DNA from: JAZTYK01 sp045636925
GTDB taxonomy: Bacteria; Bacillota; Clostridia; Oscillospirales; Butyricicoccaceae
Length of the DNA stretch: 34,909 nt
NCBI GenBank assembly: GCA_045636925.1
Contig: JAZTYK010000012.1
Coordinates: 1-34,909, forward strand
Direction of reading: 5' to 3'
Shown here: positions 1-7,971 of the stretch, one piece after another
Position numbering within the stretch: the stretch's first letter is position 1
How the letters are laid out: every line of letters begins with the position of its first letter
Position numbers and translations under genes: made by a program
The notes under the pieces: generated by a model
Database searches by the model: none
What the model saw: the letters and a program-made list of their open reading frames with translations, nothing else
Told to the model about the DNA's origin: nothing

Positions 1-375
1 ATTCAGATGGAATATTTCAGCAAGTGTCCACAACAACATTGGAGACACAATGCCGGCCAGACAGACAAGAAACAGCGTGATAAACACCTGTCTGGCAGAG
101 GGGCGCTTTCGCTGGAGCTTGGTCAGCAGTGCATCCATATCCGCCTGAGAAATCTGCGGCGCAGAGTCTTTGGGGGCATCCTGCTCTTTGATGAGATAAT
201 CGGTGCTGACCGCAAACAGGTCACTGATGGCGGCCAGGTAGGGCAGATCTGGTGTGGACTGATCCAGCTCCCATTTGGAGATGGTCTGCCGGGTCACCGA
301 AAGCTGCCCGGCCAGGTCTTCCTGGGACATACCCCGAGCCCGGCGCAGCTGCTGCAGTTTTTGTCCAAAGGTCAT
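1..375 (-). CDS. XRE-family HTH regulator with C-terminal membrane segment (3' end outside window)
   Basis: The reading frame starts at an ATG at 375 behind a strong AGGAGGTG ribosome site and stays open to the window edge (125 codons), so the C-terminus is missing. Residues 1-60 form a Cro/C1-type helix-turn-helix (MTFGQKLQQLRRARGMSQED, then VTRQTISKWE, which is the recognition-helix signature of this family). A linker follows, and residues of about 97-117 (VFITLFLVCLAGIVSPMLLW) are hydrophobic enough for a transmembrane helix. This layout is common in Firmicutes regulators that pair an XRE DNA-binding domain with a membrane tail. The target is unknown. It has its own promoter and is separated from the neighbouring lipoprotein gene by a terminator. 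Confidence 0.85.
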   Translation of the reverse strand, partial: MTFGQKLQQLRRARGMSQEDLAGQLSVTRQTISKWELDQSTPDLPYLAAISDLFAVSTDYLIKEQDAPKDSAPQISQADMDALLTKLQRKRPSARQVFITLFLVCLAGIVSPMLLWTLAEIFHLN

Positions 376-409
376 AAGGAAGCACCTCCTATTGGGGGAT
401 CTTGCCTTG

Positions 410-438
410 ATTGTAGCGTATTCTGTATAAAATGTCAG
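410..438 (-). promoter_or_regulatory. sigma-A promoter of the XRE regulator
   Basis: On the minus strand a CTGACA -35 element (438-433) and a TACAAT -10 element (415-410) are separated by 17 nt, each one mismatch from consensus. Transcription would begin about 30 nt before the ATG at 375. Confidence 0.65.
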
Positions 439-480
439 CCAACTGATGCGGGAAAAACCGAAACGAACCGTTGCACGGGT

Positions 481-516
481 AAAAAACACCCTCCTGCCGC
501 CAATGCGGCAGGAGGG
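481..516 (-). terminator. intrinsic terminator of the lipoprotein gene
   Basis: A 12-bp perfect GC-rich stem (489-500 with 505-516, loop CAAT) is followed on the minus strand by a T-run (complement of 481-486). It lies just past the stop codon of the lipoprotein gene that ends at 524. Confidence 0.85.
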
Positions 517-523
517 CATATTG

Positions 524-1477
524 TTATTTCAGATAATCACTAAGGTTCTCCAGAGTCATCTCGCCAAAGACTTTGGTGGTGGAAATGGAGCTGGATTTCT
601 TCCAGGCATTCATCTGCTCCATAAAGGCTGCATCCAGTGCGTTCTCATAGATTTCTTCCTGGTGCTCGCTGTAATAGTTGGCAGAGACTGCATAGCGGAT
701 CAAAATATAGTAGCCTTCGTCAGTGGTGTAAATGCCGTCAAAATCACCGGCATTTAACTCGAACGCAGGCAGCAGGAACTTGTAATCGTCCTGCACAACG
801 CTGCGGGGCATGACCAAAGGCTCAGTCAGACCGATCATTTCAGGGTCTTCGTTATACTCTTCGATAATCGCAGAGTAGTTGGCATTGTCTGCCATCATGG
901 CGCTTAGAGCCTGCTCGGCTTTGGCGCGCTGGGCATTGTCAGTGTCCTCATCCAAGGGATTGCCGTCGTTATCCAGGCGGCTGATGGCGATGTATTGCAC
1001 AGCAATGTAGTTGGCGGCAAAGTATTGGCGCAGATATTCACTGGTAAAGCGATCTTGATTCTTCTCCAAAATTGCACCGTAAAGCATCTGGTAGTACAGT
1101 GCGTTCTCCTGGAACTTATCATAACTCCGATCCGTCAGATACGAGCTGTTCAGATAATCCAGATAGGCTGCTGTGCCGCCCAGACTTTCCACAAGATCTT
1201 TTTTCTCCTGCTTCAGCGTTTGCTTTTGTGTTTTGGACAAGGTCAGATTCATGGATTTGCATTTTTGCCGTACCAGCTCGGCGGTTGTGATTTGCTCCAA
1301 AGCAGCCGCTTTCACATCGGCCAAGCGTCCCGCATCACGATTTGCGTGCAGGTAAAATGCCACCTCAGATGCGTCGATGGAAGATCCATTGACCTTCACC
1401 GCGGTGGGACTGGTGACACAGGCACACAGAGAAACAGCCAATGCACAAATTAACAAAAAAGATAACAGTCGTTTCAT
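524..1477 (-). CDS. SurA/PrsA-like lipoprotein (putative extracytoplasmic peptidyl-prolyl isomerase/foldase)
   Basis: This is a 317-residue protein with a lipoprotein signal peptide (MKRLLSFLLICALAVSLCAC; the second Cys, residue 20, is the likely lipidated residue). The mature part begins with a stretch typical of SurA/PrsA N-domains (VKVNGSSIDASEVAFYL), followed by helical segments. The C-terminal half has SurA-like spacing but I see no clear parvulin catalytic motif, so it may be chaperone-only. The position downstream of mfd matches the common Firmicutes order mfd-prsA. It has its own promoter at 1541-1569 and a terminator at 481-516. The foldase role is inferred from family resemblance. 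Confidence 0.75.
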   Translation of the reverse strand: MKRLLSFLLICALAVSLCACVTSPTAVKVNGSSIDASEVAFYLHANRDAGRLADVKAAALEQITTAELVRQKCKSMNLTLSKTQKQTLKQEKKDLVESLGGTAAYLDYLNSSYLTDRSYDKFQENALYYQMLYGAILEKNQDRFTSEYLRQYFAANYIAVQYIAISRLDNDGNPLDEDTDNAQRAKAEQALSAMMADNANYSAIIEEYNEDPEMIGLTEPLVMPRSVVQDDYKFLLPAFELNAGDFDGIYTTDEGYYILIRYAVSANYYSEHQEEIYENALDAAFMEQMNAWKKSSSISTTKVFGEMTLENLSDYLK

Positions 1478-1540
1478 AAAAACCTCACTTGCGTGGCCTT
1501 TGGCAGGCGCAACAGGTAAAATTGCAAAATAGATGTTCTT

Positions 1541-1569
1541 ATTTTACCATAGTTTCATTGCTGTGTAAA
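1541..1569 (-). promoter_or_regulatory. sigma-A promoter of the SurA/PrsA-like gene
   Basis: Minus strand TTTACA (1569-1564), 17-nt spacer, TAAAAT (1546-1541). It lies between mfd and the lipoprotein gene, so the latter can be expressed separately from the mfd operon. Confidence 0.65.
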
Positions 1570-1588
1570 GGCGAAAGCTGACGATGCC

Positions 1589-4500
1589 TTATCCGTTTGC
1601 GCGGGGTGCAAGCGAGCCAAAGGCTTCGATGATCTGCTGAGATGCCCGCAGGGAATCCTCGCCGGGTTTCAGTTTCAGTGTGACGCAGGGGCGCTCGCCA
1701 AAGGTCATCAAAATGCGGCTGTGGAAGGCGCGCACATCGCAGGCGCGGGAAGCACCTTCCATGGCCTCGGGTGCAAAAAACACCTGCAGGCTGCCGTTCT
1801 TTTGGCTGATCTCCGAAACACCTGCCGCTGTAGCGTCGGCCCGCAGCAGGGCAATGTCCAGCAGGGCCTGGGCGGAGGCGGGCAGGTCACCGAAGCGGTC
1901 CAGCAGTTCGTCCTGCAGATCCATGTAGTCGTCTTTGTCGGTGATCATGGCAATACGCCGATACAGATCCACGCGGGTAGCGGCGTCTTCCACATAATTT
2001 TGGGGCAGACCGGCAGACACCAGAATGTCTGCGGCGCAGTCGGTGCGCTTTGCCGGGGCTTCGCCCTTTAGCTCATGGGTGGCTTCTTCCAGAAGCTGCA
2101 GGTACAGATCATAGCCTACATCCATCATATGTCCGCTTTGTTCTGCGCCCAGCACGTTGCCGGCACCCCGGATCTCAAGATCGCGCATGGCGATCTTAAA
2201 GCCGGAGCCGAACTCAGCAAACTCGCGAATGGCAGACAACCGCTTTTGGGATACTTCGCTGAGGGTCTTGCCCCGGCGATAGGTCAGATACGCATAGGCG
2301 TGACGGCTGCTGCGCCCCACACGTCCGCGGATCTGATGCAGCTGCGCCAGCCCCATATAATCGGCATCTTCAATGATCAGTGTATTGACGTTTGCAATAT
2401 CCACACCGGTCTCGATGATGGTGGTGCACACCAAAATCGAGATCTCGCCGGCGTACATACGGCTCATGACGTCGCTCATGGCCTCTTCACCCATACGGCC
2501 GTGCGCAACCGCCACAGTGGCGTCGGGAAAGCTGTCTTGCAGTTTTTTTGCCACGCTGCTGATGGAGTCGATGCGGTTGTGCAGATAATAGACCTGACCG
2601 CCGCGGTTCAATTCCCGGCGAATGGCATCCCGCACAATGGCGTCGTTGTGCTCCAGCACATAGGTCTGTACCGGCTGACGCCCCATGGGGGGCTCTTCCA
2701 GCACGCTCATGTCACGGATGCCGGACAGCGCCATGTTCAAGGTGCGGGGAATGGGGGTGGCGGAAAGCGTCAGCACATCGATGTCGGTGGCCAACTGCTT
2801 GATGCGCTCTTTGTGCGCAACACCAAAGCGCTGTTCTTCATCGATGACCAAAAGCCCCAACCGCTTGAAATTAACATCCTTCTGCAGGATGCGATGCGTA
2901 CCGATCAGCAGGTCGCAGCTGCCATTTTTCGCATGGCGAGCGGTTTCTGCCAACTGCTGCGGGGTACGGAAACGGCTCATCATTTCTACCTTAATGGGAT
3001 AGCCAGAAAAACGCTGCACAGCACTGATGTAATGCTGTCGGGCCAGCACGGTGGTGGGCACCAGAATGGCGGCCTGCTTTCCGGAAAGCACACATTTCAT
3101 AATGGCGCGAAAGGCCACTTCGGTTTTGCCGAACCCCACGTCGCCGCAAAGCAGGCGATCCATGGGATGCGGGCGCTGCATATCCCGCTTGATCTCTTGG
3201 GCGCAAATCAGCTGATCTTCTGTTTCTTCATAAGGGAAGGCTTCTTCAAAACCCCGCTGCCAGTCATCGTCGGGCAGAAAGGCAAAGCCCGGCTGCTTTT
3301 GCCGCTGGGCATACAGCTTGATCAGGCCTTCTGCCAGATCCAAAGCGGCTTTCTTGGCTCGCTGCTTGGTCTTTTGCCAGGCATTGCCGCCCAACTTCGA
3401 CAGCTTTACGGCGGCAGTATCGGCAGCACCGATATATTTGCTCACCAGATCCAGTGCCGTTGCAGGTACATACACATAGTCAGTACCGGCAAAGGCGATC
3501 TTCATATAATCACGCCAGACTTTTTCCACTTGAATCCGTTCCACACCCACAAACCGGCCGATGCCGTGGTGCTGGTGCACCACCAGGTCACCGGGATGCA
3601 GGTCAGAAAAGCTTTTCAGGTGGTCACGGTTGGTATTAGCCTTTTTGGTACGGGGGCGCTTGTTGGGCTGCCCTTCGCAGAGAATGGCAACCTTGGCAAG
3701 GGGGTATTCCATGCCCGCAGACAACGCAATCGGCAGGACGCAGACCTTTCCGGGACCGACCTGGGCAGCGTCGGCAGTGCAGGGGAGTTCATGCTGCATT
3801 AAAAGCGCGCTGAGACTTTGTGCGCGCACTTTGCCGCCGGTAAGGGCGTATACCGTATAGCCCAGGCGCAAATAACTCTCCAGATCCCGCAGGGCAGTTT
3901 CTAAACTGCCGCCATAGGCCGGCAGCTGCTTTGCATTCAAATTTAGCAGGACTTTGGGTAAAAATCCGGTGGTGGCAGTGAGGAAACTGTCCATCAGAAC
4001 TGTGCAGGTTTCCAAACGGGAAGTAAACTCCCGGTCATCCATGGCATATCCACTGCGGCTGGGAGCCAGCACACCGTTTTCCAAAAGATGGGTGATATCC
4101 TCAGTTTGCCGATGGGTCAGCCCCTTGGCACATTCCAGCACCGCAGGCGTATCACAACTTAAGAAAATCGTATCTGCAGGCAGATAGGAGAAGGCACTGT
4201 GAAAGTCCGGATAAATCAGCGGAAGATAGCGGTCTGCGGCAGCAAAAAGACCCTCATTCCGCAGCCGATCCTGATCCTCGGTAAGGGTTTGTTTTAACAA
4301 ATCCGAGCAATTCTTGCGGTTCTTTTGCTTTTCCATCGCGGTAAACAGCCCGGGAATGCCGCCGGGTGCCAGATGCGGAAGCGCCTCACGTGTGGGCAGA
4401 AGAACAACTTCCCGAATGGCACGGCTGCGCCGCTGGGTCATGGGGTCGAAGGTGCCAAGGGAATCAATCTCGTCGCCAAAGAACTCCGCGCGGATGGGCT

Positions 4501-5068
4501 GCTGTGCACCGGCAGGAAAGACGTCCAGAATACCGCCGCGCAAGGCAAACTGACCGGGCCCCTCGACTTGGTTATCGCGGGTATAGCCTGCCGCAATCAG
4601 ACGGGCGCAAATATCCTGCACATCGTAGATGCCGTCATTTCGCAGTGTGACCGATGCTTGCTCCAACAATTCGGGGGGTAACGTGCGCAGCATCATGCCA
4701 TCGGCCGGTGCGCACAAAACCCGGCTCTTGCCGGTGCGCGTGGCATATAGCGCCTGCAATCGCTGCTGCTCATATTCGCGGGAAGCACCCTCCATGGGAT
4801 GGAAGATAAAGTCGCGGCTGGGCAGGATCGCCGGTGCAGTACCGGTCAGACTGTCCAGATCTCCTGCAAAGGCACGGGCGGCAGGCTCATCCCGGAACAG
4901 CACGCAAAACGTGCGCGACGGAAGATCCCGCAGCAGGGCAGCGGTAAAATGCGCCCGATGCACCGGCGCCATGCCATACAGGCTGACGACGCCGTAACCC
5001 TCCTGCAACGCAGTCAGCAGGCTGTTGTATTCAGGAATGTTACTTAGAAATCGCAGCAGGGTTTCCAT
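1589..5068 (-). CDS. mfd: Transcription-repair coupling factor Mfd
   Basis: A 1159-residue protein of normal Mfd length. It removes RNA polymerase stalled at DNA lesions and recruits UvrA. Domains in order: a UvrB-like N-terminal module (GMAPVHRAHF, HPMEGASREYEQQR), the RNA-polymerase-interacting module (LVVHQHHGIGRFVGVERI), the RecG-like translocase with Walker A GDVGFGKTEVA, the DEEQ box (IDEEQRFG) and motif VI (QIRGRVGRSSR), then the C-terminal TRCF domain. I place the start at the ATG at 5068 (METLLRFLSN) because AGGAGG lies just upstream; an in-frame start nine codons earlier lacks a ribosome site. It follows the amidohydrolase gene by 76 nt. Confidence 0.97.
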   Translation of the reverse strand: METLLRFLSNIPEYNSLLTALQEGYGVVSLYGMAPVHRAHFTAALLRDLPSRTFCVLFRDEPAARAFAGDLDSLTGTAPAILPSRDFIFHPMEGASREYEQQRLQALYATRTGKSRVLCAPADGMMLRTLPPELLEQASVTLRNDGIYDVQDICARLIAAGYTRDNQVEGPGQFALRGGILDVFPAGAQQPIRAEFFGDEIDSLGTFDPMTQRRSRAIREVVLLPTREALPHLAPGGIPGLFTAMEKQKNRKNCSDLLKQTLTEDQDRLRNEGLFAAADRYLPLIYPDFHSAFSYLPADTIFLSCDTPAVLECAKGLTHRQTEDITHLLENGVLAPSRSGYAMDDREFTSRLETCTVLMDSFLTATTGFLPKVLLNLNAKQLPAYGGSLETALRDLESYLRLGYTVYALTGGKVRAQSLSALLMQHELPCTADAAQVGPGKVCVLPIALSAGMEYPLAKVAILCEGQPNKRPRTKKANTNRDHLKSFSDLHPGDLVVHQHHGIGRFVGVERIQVEKVWRDYMKIAFAGTDYVYVPATALDLVSKYIGAADTAAVKLSKLGGNAWQKTKQRAKKAALDLAEGLIKLYAQRQKQPGFAFLPDDDWQRGFEEAFPYEETEDQLICAQEIKRDMQRPHPMDRLLCGDVGFGKTEVAFRAIMKCVLSGKQAAILVPTTVLARQHYISAVQRFSGYPIKVEMMSRFRTPQQLAETARHAKNGSCDLLIGTHRILQKDVNFKRLGLLVIDEEQRFGVAHKERIKQLATDIDVLTLSATPIPRTLNMALSGIRDMSVLEEPPMGRQPVQTYVLEHNDAIVRDAIRRELNRGGQVYYLHNRIDSISSVAKKLQDSFPDATVAVAHGRMGEEAMSDVMSRMYAGEISILVCTTIIETGVDIANVNTLIIEDADYMGLAQLHQIRGRVGRSSRHAYAYLTYRRGKTLSEVSQKRLSAIREFAEFGSGFKIAMRDLEIRGAGNVLGAEQSGHMMDVGYDLYLQLLEEATHELKGEAPAKRTDCAADILVSAGLPQNYVEDAATRVDLYRRIAMITDKDDYMDLQDELLDRFGDLPASAQALLDIALLRADATAAGVSEISQKNGSLQVFFAPEAMEGASRACDVRAFHSRILMTFGERPCVTLKLKPGEDSLRASQQIIEAFGSLAPRANG

Positions 5069-5097
5069 GAAGATCCTCCTTGGTGAAACGGGCAATG

Positions 5098-5120
5098 CCC
5101 CGTCTCAAAAAGAGACGGGG
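5098..5120 (-). other. Perfect inverted repeat between amidohydrolase gene and mfd
   Basis: A 9-bp perfect stem (CCCCGTCTC/GAGACGGGG) with a 5-nt loop lies in the 76-nt gap. On the minus strand the loop, not the 3' flank, holds the T-run, so it is not a classical terminator. It could be an mRNA-processing or attenuating hairpin just ahead of the mfd ribosome site. Confidence 0.5.
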
Positions 5121-5144
5121 TATGCCGAAAACTGTCGTATCAAA

Positions 5145-6290
5145 TTATGCCTGATGAGCCAGCTTTCCGTCTACAAAGACATAGGCGGGGTGTGCCCACA
5201 GATCGCGCAGGGGATTGCCTTCCCAAATGACCACATCGCCGTCCTTGCCTGCGGTGAGGCTGCCCACTCGGTCGCCGATGCCGGTGTAGCGGGCGGGATA
5301 GATGGTAATGGCCTTCCAGCCTTCTTCCTGATCCAGACCGGCGGTAACGGCAAGACCGGCGCACATGGGCAGGTGCTGGATGGGAATGACCGGTGCATCG
5401 GTGATGATGGCAAAGGGAACGCCGGCTTCTGCCAGCACCCGGCAGGTATCAAAGCTCTTGTTCTGCAGTTCGATTTTGCTCTTGCCGCCAAAGGTGGGGC
5501 CAACAAAGGCGGGCAGACCTTCTTTGCTCAGCTCATCTACAATGAGTGCACCATCGGTGCAGTGATCCAGCGTGATGTTTACATCAAACTCCTTGGCAAT
5601 GCGGATAGAAGTGAAGATGTCATCTGCCCGATGGGCATGAGCCTTCAGCGGAATCTCCTTCTTCAGGACGGGGATCAGCGCTTCCATCTTCATATCAAAA
5701 GCAGGATTCTTACCGGCTTCCTTATCAGCCAGATACCGCTGTGCCTTAAACAGTGCCTCTCGCAGAACCGCGGCAGTACCCATGCGGGTCTGGGGGCTCT
5801 TTTTCAGATCCCGATAGCAACGTTTGGGGTTTTCGCCAAAGGCAATCTTCATGGCAACCGGCTGGCGGAGGATCATGTTGTCCACACGCTTGCCGAACAA
5901 CTTGATGGCAGCAAAAGTGCCACCAATGACATTTGCGCTGCCCGGACCGGTAACGACGGTGGTAACACCGGCAGCCAGACCCAGGGCGAATGCCTCATCC
6001 ATGGGATTGATGGAATCAATGGCACGCAGGTGGGGCGTTACGGGATCAACAATCTCATTGTAGTCTCGCCCTTCGATGCCCATGCCCTGATTGTCCAGAC
6101 CGATGTGGCAGTGTGCGTCGATACAGCCGGGGGTCACCAGGCGGCCACCCGCATCAATGACCTGTGCGCCTTCGGGTGCGGAAAGATCTTTGCCTACGGC
6201 TACGATTTTTCCGTCCTGCAGCAGTACGTCACCACCGGGGATATCGGCAGCGTCCATAGGTTTTACATATCCGTTTTTAATCAGAATCAT
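5145..6290 (-). CDS. Metal-dependent amidohydrolase (imidazolonepropionase-like superfamily)
   Basis: A 381-residue amidohydrolase. The N-terminal beta-sandwich (MILIKNGYVKPMD, GDVLLQDGKIVAVG) and the metal motif DAHCHIG (H60, H62), further histidines H218/H220 (KAHAHRADD) and H243 (LDHCTDG), and the aspartate D298 (ITDAPV) fit the catalytic barrel. The C-terminal segment (GSLTAGKDGDVVIWEGNPL) is typical of the superfamily. The substrate cannot be read from the sequence. The start lies 3 nt after the pth stop with an AGGAG site overlapping the pth end, so the two are co-transcribed and probably translationally coupled. Its place inside the conserved prs-pth-mfd block is unusual. Confidence 0.85.
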   Translation of the reverse strand: MILIKNGYVKPMDAADIPGGDVLLQDGKIVAVGKDLSAPEGAQVIDAGGRLVTPGCIDAHCHIGLDNQGMGIEGRDYNEIVDPVTPHLRAIDSINPMDEAFALGLAAGVTTVVTGPGSANVIGGTFAAIKLFGKRVDNMILRQPVAMKIAFGENPKRCYRDLKKSPQTRMGTAAVLREALFKAQRYLADKEAGKNPAFDMKMEALIPVLKKEIPLKAHAHRADDIFTSIRIAKEFDVNITLDHCTDGALIVDELSKEGLPAFVGPTFGGKSKIELQNKSFDTCRVLAEAGVPFAIITDAPVIPIQHLPMCAGLAVTAGLDQEEGWKAITIYPARYTGIGDRVGSLTAGKDGDVVIWEGNPLRDLWAHPAYVFVDGKLAHQA

Positions 6291-6293
6291 GCT

Positions 6294-6908
6294 TCAGACT
6301 CCTTTCTGCGTATCAGCGGGCTTTTTGCTGTTAGCCCGCTGCATGGCAAAGTCCACGCCCTGTTCAATGATATCCAGTACGGCCTGGGGTGCAGCTTTCA
6401 CACCTTCATAACTGTCGCTGGACAGGGCGGACAAAACAAAATCGGCAGTATCCTCCCGGTTGTCACGGCTGCGCTCGGGATCGCCGATGCCGATCTTGAC
6501 ACGGGGGAACTGGTCAGAGTTTAACTGATAAATAATGCTCTTGATGCCATTGTGTCCACCGGCAGAGCCGCTTTTGCGCACACGAATCCGCCCGGGAGCA
6601 AGATCCAGGTCGTCAAAGACCACGATGATGCGCTCGGGGGGAACGTGATAGGCGCTTGCCAGATCGCGCACAGCTTCACCGGACAGGTTCATATAAGTCT
6701 GGGGCTTCACCAGCACCAGCGCTTTGCCTGCATAGTTGCCGCTGGCAATGAGCGCCTTGCATTTGGCGGTGCGGATGGCGCCGGTGCCCAGGCGCTCTGC
6801 CAAAAGGTCAAGAGCAAGGAACCCGGCGTTATGCCGGGTTGCCTCATATTGACGGCCGGGATTACCCAGACCGACGATTAAATAGTCTGCCGTTTGCGCA
6901 ACGGCCAC
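6294..6908 (-). CDS. pth: Peptidyl-tRNA hydrolase
   Basis: Cleaves peptidyl-tRNAs that drop off ribosomes. The family signatures are present: DYLIVGLGNPGRQYEATRHN (with the catalytic His in TRHN), KPQTYMNLSG, VFDDLDLAPGRIRVRKSGS and GGHNGIKSI. Length (204 aa from the GTG at 6908) is normal. The GTG has no good ribosome site. An AAGAGGT motif at 6940-6934 sits 7 nt before an ATT codon at 6926-6924 that is in frame and would add six residues (FRRKKV after the start); basic N-termini of that kind occur in related Pth proteins, so an AUU start is possible. Upstream is prs; downstream, 3 nt away, the amidohydrolase. Confidence 0.95.
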   Translation of the reverse strand: MAVAQTADYLIVGLGNPGRQYEATRHNAGFLALDLLAERLGTGAIRTAKCKALIASGNYAGKALVLVKPQTYMNLSGEAVRDLASAYHVPPERIIVVFDDLDLAPGRIRVRKSGSAGGHNGIKSIIYQLNSDQFPRVKIGIGDPERSRDNREDTADFVLSALSSDSYEGVKAAPQAVLDIIEQGVDFAMQRANSKKPADTQKGV

Positions 6909-6947
6909 TTTCTTGCGTCTGAAAATAGGGATGACCTCTTTTCGATC

Positions 6948-7907
6948 TTAGTTGAACAGGTCGGAAACGGGAGTTTCTTCGTAGATGCGGCGGATGGCCT
7001 CAGCGAACATATCGGCAACAGGCAGAACCTTGATCTTGTCGATCTGCTTTTCTTCGCTCAGAGGTACGGTATCCAGGATGTACACTTCCTTCAGCACACT
7101 GGCCTGAATGCGCTCGATGGCGGGGCCGGACAGAACACCGTGAGAAGCACAGGCATAAACTTCCTTTGCGCCGCCGATTTCCATCAGAGCCTTGGCAGCG
7201 TTGCACAGGGTGCCGGCGGTGTCGATCATGTCGTCAACCAGCAGAACCTTCTTGTCACGGACGTCACCGATGATATTCATAACCTCGGAAACGTTGGCGC
7301 GCTGACGGCGCTTGTCAACAATTGCCAGAGGCAGATCCAGCTTTTCGGTAAACTTGCGGGCACGGGTAACACTGCCCAGGTCGGGGGAGACGATGACATA
7401 CTCGCCGCTGTGCTTGCCGATGGTATCGATGAAGTAAGGCATCAGCACGCTGGTACCCAGCAGATTGTCTACGGGAATGTCAAAGAAGCCCTGAATCTGA
7501 GAAGCATGCAGGTCCATGGTCAGCACGCGGTCAGCACCGGCGGCTTCCAGCATCTGTGCGCACAGCTTGGCAGAGATGGGATCACGGGCCTTGCTCTTAC
7601 GATCCTGACGTGCATAACCGAAATAGGGCATAACAGCAGTGATACGGCCGGCAGAAGCGCGACGGAAAGCATCGATCATGATCAGCAGTTCCATGAAGTT
7701 GTCGTTGACGGGGCTGCAGGTGGACTGAACCACGAATACGTCTACGCCACGAACAGTTTCGCCGATGGAGACGGAGATCTCACCGTCGGAGAACTTGGTG
7801 ACGCTGGCTTCGCTCAGTTCGACGCCCAGCTTGGCGGCGATGGCCTTGGCCAGAGGTGCGTTGGAGTTGCCGGTAAATACTTTGATCTTGGTGCCGTGAG
7901 AAATCAT
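6948..7907 (-). CDS. prs: Ribose-phosphate pyrophosphokinase (PRPP synthase)
   Basis: Makes phosphoribosyl pyrophosphate from ribose-5-phosphate and ATP for nucleotide, His and Trp synthesis. Signatures: the flexible-loop/ATP region (MPYFGYARQDRKSKAR), the metal-binding DLHASQIQGFFDIP, and the PRPP-binding loop LLVDDMIDTAGTL. I chose the ATG at 7907 (MISHGTKIKVF, 319 aa) because a GGGGGTA ribosome site precedes it; an ATG five codons upstream has none. It lies between the GlmU-like gene (64 nt upstream) and pth (39 nt downstream), the usual Firmicutes order. Confidence 0.97.
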   Translation of the reverse strand: MISHGTKIKVFTGNSNAPLAKAIAAKLGVELSEASVTKFSDGEISVSIGETVRGVDVFVVQSTCSPVNDNFMELLIMIDAFRRASAGRITAVMPYFGYARQDRKSKARDPISAKLCAQMLEAAGADRVLTMDLHASQIQGFFDIPVDNLLGTSVLMPYFIDTIGKHSGEYVIVSPDLGSVTRARKFTEKLDLPLAIVDKRRQRANVSEVMNIIGDVRDKKVLLVDDMIDTAGTLCNAAKALMEIGGAKEVYACASHGVLSGPAIERIQASVLKEVYILDTVPLSEEKQIDKIKVLPVADMFAEAIRRIYEETPVSDLFN

Positions 7908-7971
7908 GTGAATTACCCCCATTGGTTTTAATTGTTATGTGAAAAAATATTTACGACTGTGTTACTGCGGC

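Noticed and set aside
2075..3802. Long open frame (575 codons) opposite mfd
   Set aside because: It lies antisense to clear Mfd motifs, has no ribosome site, and its residues (rich in His, Gln, Gly) match the complement of biased codons.
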